From a virus: DNA of 39,604 nt. The notes under the pieces are model-generated. The model searched no databases. It had not been told where the DNA came from and saw nothing but the letters and a program-made list of their open reading frames with translations. How positions within the stretch are numbered: the stretch's first letter is position 1; the number at the start of each line of letters is the position of its first letter. The position numbers were made by a program, and so were the translations under genes. The DNA is taken from the IMG/VR virus record IMGVR_UViG_3300033142_000699, positions 1 to 39,604 of that record; one strand, 5' to 3'. Shown piece by piece: positions 39,458 to 39,604 of the stretch.

Positions 39458-39604
39458 TTTTGATGAAGACAAGTGTTTTAACAACACCTATGAATTAATT
39501 ACAGGTAAAAAAACTTTGTCTGATTTTTTAGATAATGGTGACCAGCTTTGGTTTTTATATAACCCACAAAAAGAAAAACTAAGATACAATGATCCTGTCT
39601 ATGA
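39444..39604 (+). CDS. Small hypothetical protein, 5' part (runs off window)
   Basis: The ATG at 39444 lies inside the end of the giant gene (14-base overlap), and the frame stays open to the right edge for 53 codons. The protein begins METSNFDEDKCFNNTYELIT, continues GKKTLSDFLDNGDQLWFLYN and ends the window with LRYNDPVY. It is acidic and probably a small soluble domain. I recall similar short proteins in Bacteroidota phages but no function. The overlap arrangement matches the other gene junctions here and supports the start. Confidence 0.55.
   Translation, partial: METSNFDEDKCFNNTYELITGKKTLSDFLDNGDQLWFLYNPQKEKLRYNDPVY

Noticed and set aside
1-39604. tRNA genes, integrase, attachment site, CRISPR array, insertion sequence
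   Set aside because: Gaps between genes are all shorter than about 130 bases and are explained by leaders, promoters and hairpins; no gene product resembles a recombinase or transposase.

Overview
The window is a structural-gene segment of a tailed, podovirus-type phage that most likely infects a Bacteroidota host, probably a marine flavobacterium. Every gene I can support lies on the + strand and the genes are tightly packed, often touching or overlapping. The DNA is AT-rich. Starts lack Shine-Dalgarno sequences and have A-rich leaders of the type AAATAAAATG. Six intergenic sites match the Bacteroidota -7 promoter box TAnnTTTG. The major capsid, ring and muzzle-like proteins resemble those of crAss-like phages (Crassvirales) and related marine Bacteroidota podoviruses. 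That assignment rests on recalled family signatures, not on a database search. I see no integrase, tRNA, CRISPR array or insertion sequence.

Layout. Bases 1-9100 are a fibre/adhesin locus. It holds the 3' part of one fibre gene, a fibre-like gene with no credible start codon behind a long hairpin and promoter, a LamG-fold protein, a small coiled-coil protein, and a 1835-residue fibre ending in a YadA-head-like repeat domain. Bases 9121-10326 carry four small genes, including one that looks like a tandemly duplicated GroES-type co-chaperonin. Bases 10304-17632 are the packaging and head module: large terminase, portal, acidic probable scaffold, and major capsid protein. Bases 17703-20167 hold a conserved head-associated protein and two related decoration-like proteins. 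Bases 20255-28391 encode the neck and tail: two ring/adaptor proteins, a 1758-residue muzzle or tail-stabilisation protein, a 58-residue tail-tip module and a conserved tail protein. After a GNAT-like gene come three probable ejection (cargo) proteins ending in a 2604-residue giant with a zinc-protease motif. A further gene runs off the right edge.

How it fits together. The terminase pumps DNA through the portal into a shell of capsid protein, built on the scaffold and possibly folded with help from the phage co-chaperonin. Decoration proteins coat the shell. Ring and muzzle proteins form the short tail, fibres bind the host, and the ejection proteins leave the capsid with the DNA. Two terminators and several promoters split this into cassettes. 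Scaffold plus capsid lies between a promoter at 15015 and a strong hairpin at 17650. The decoration proteins lie between a promoter at 18468 and a hairpin at 20188, and a new promoter at 20224 opens the tail operon.

The most interesting signals are small beta-rich modules scattered through head, neck, tail and fibre proteins, one decoration protein that looks like its neighbour with about 280 residues inserted, the duplicated GroES-like protein, and the start-less fibre gene.
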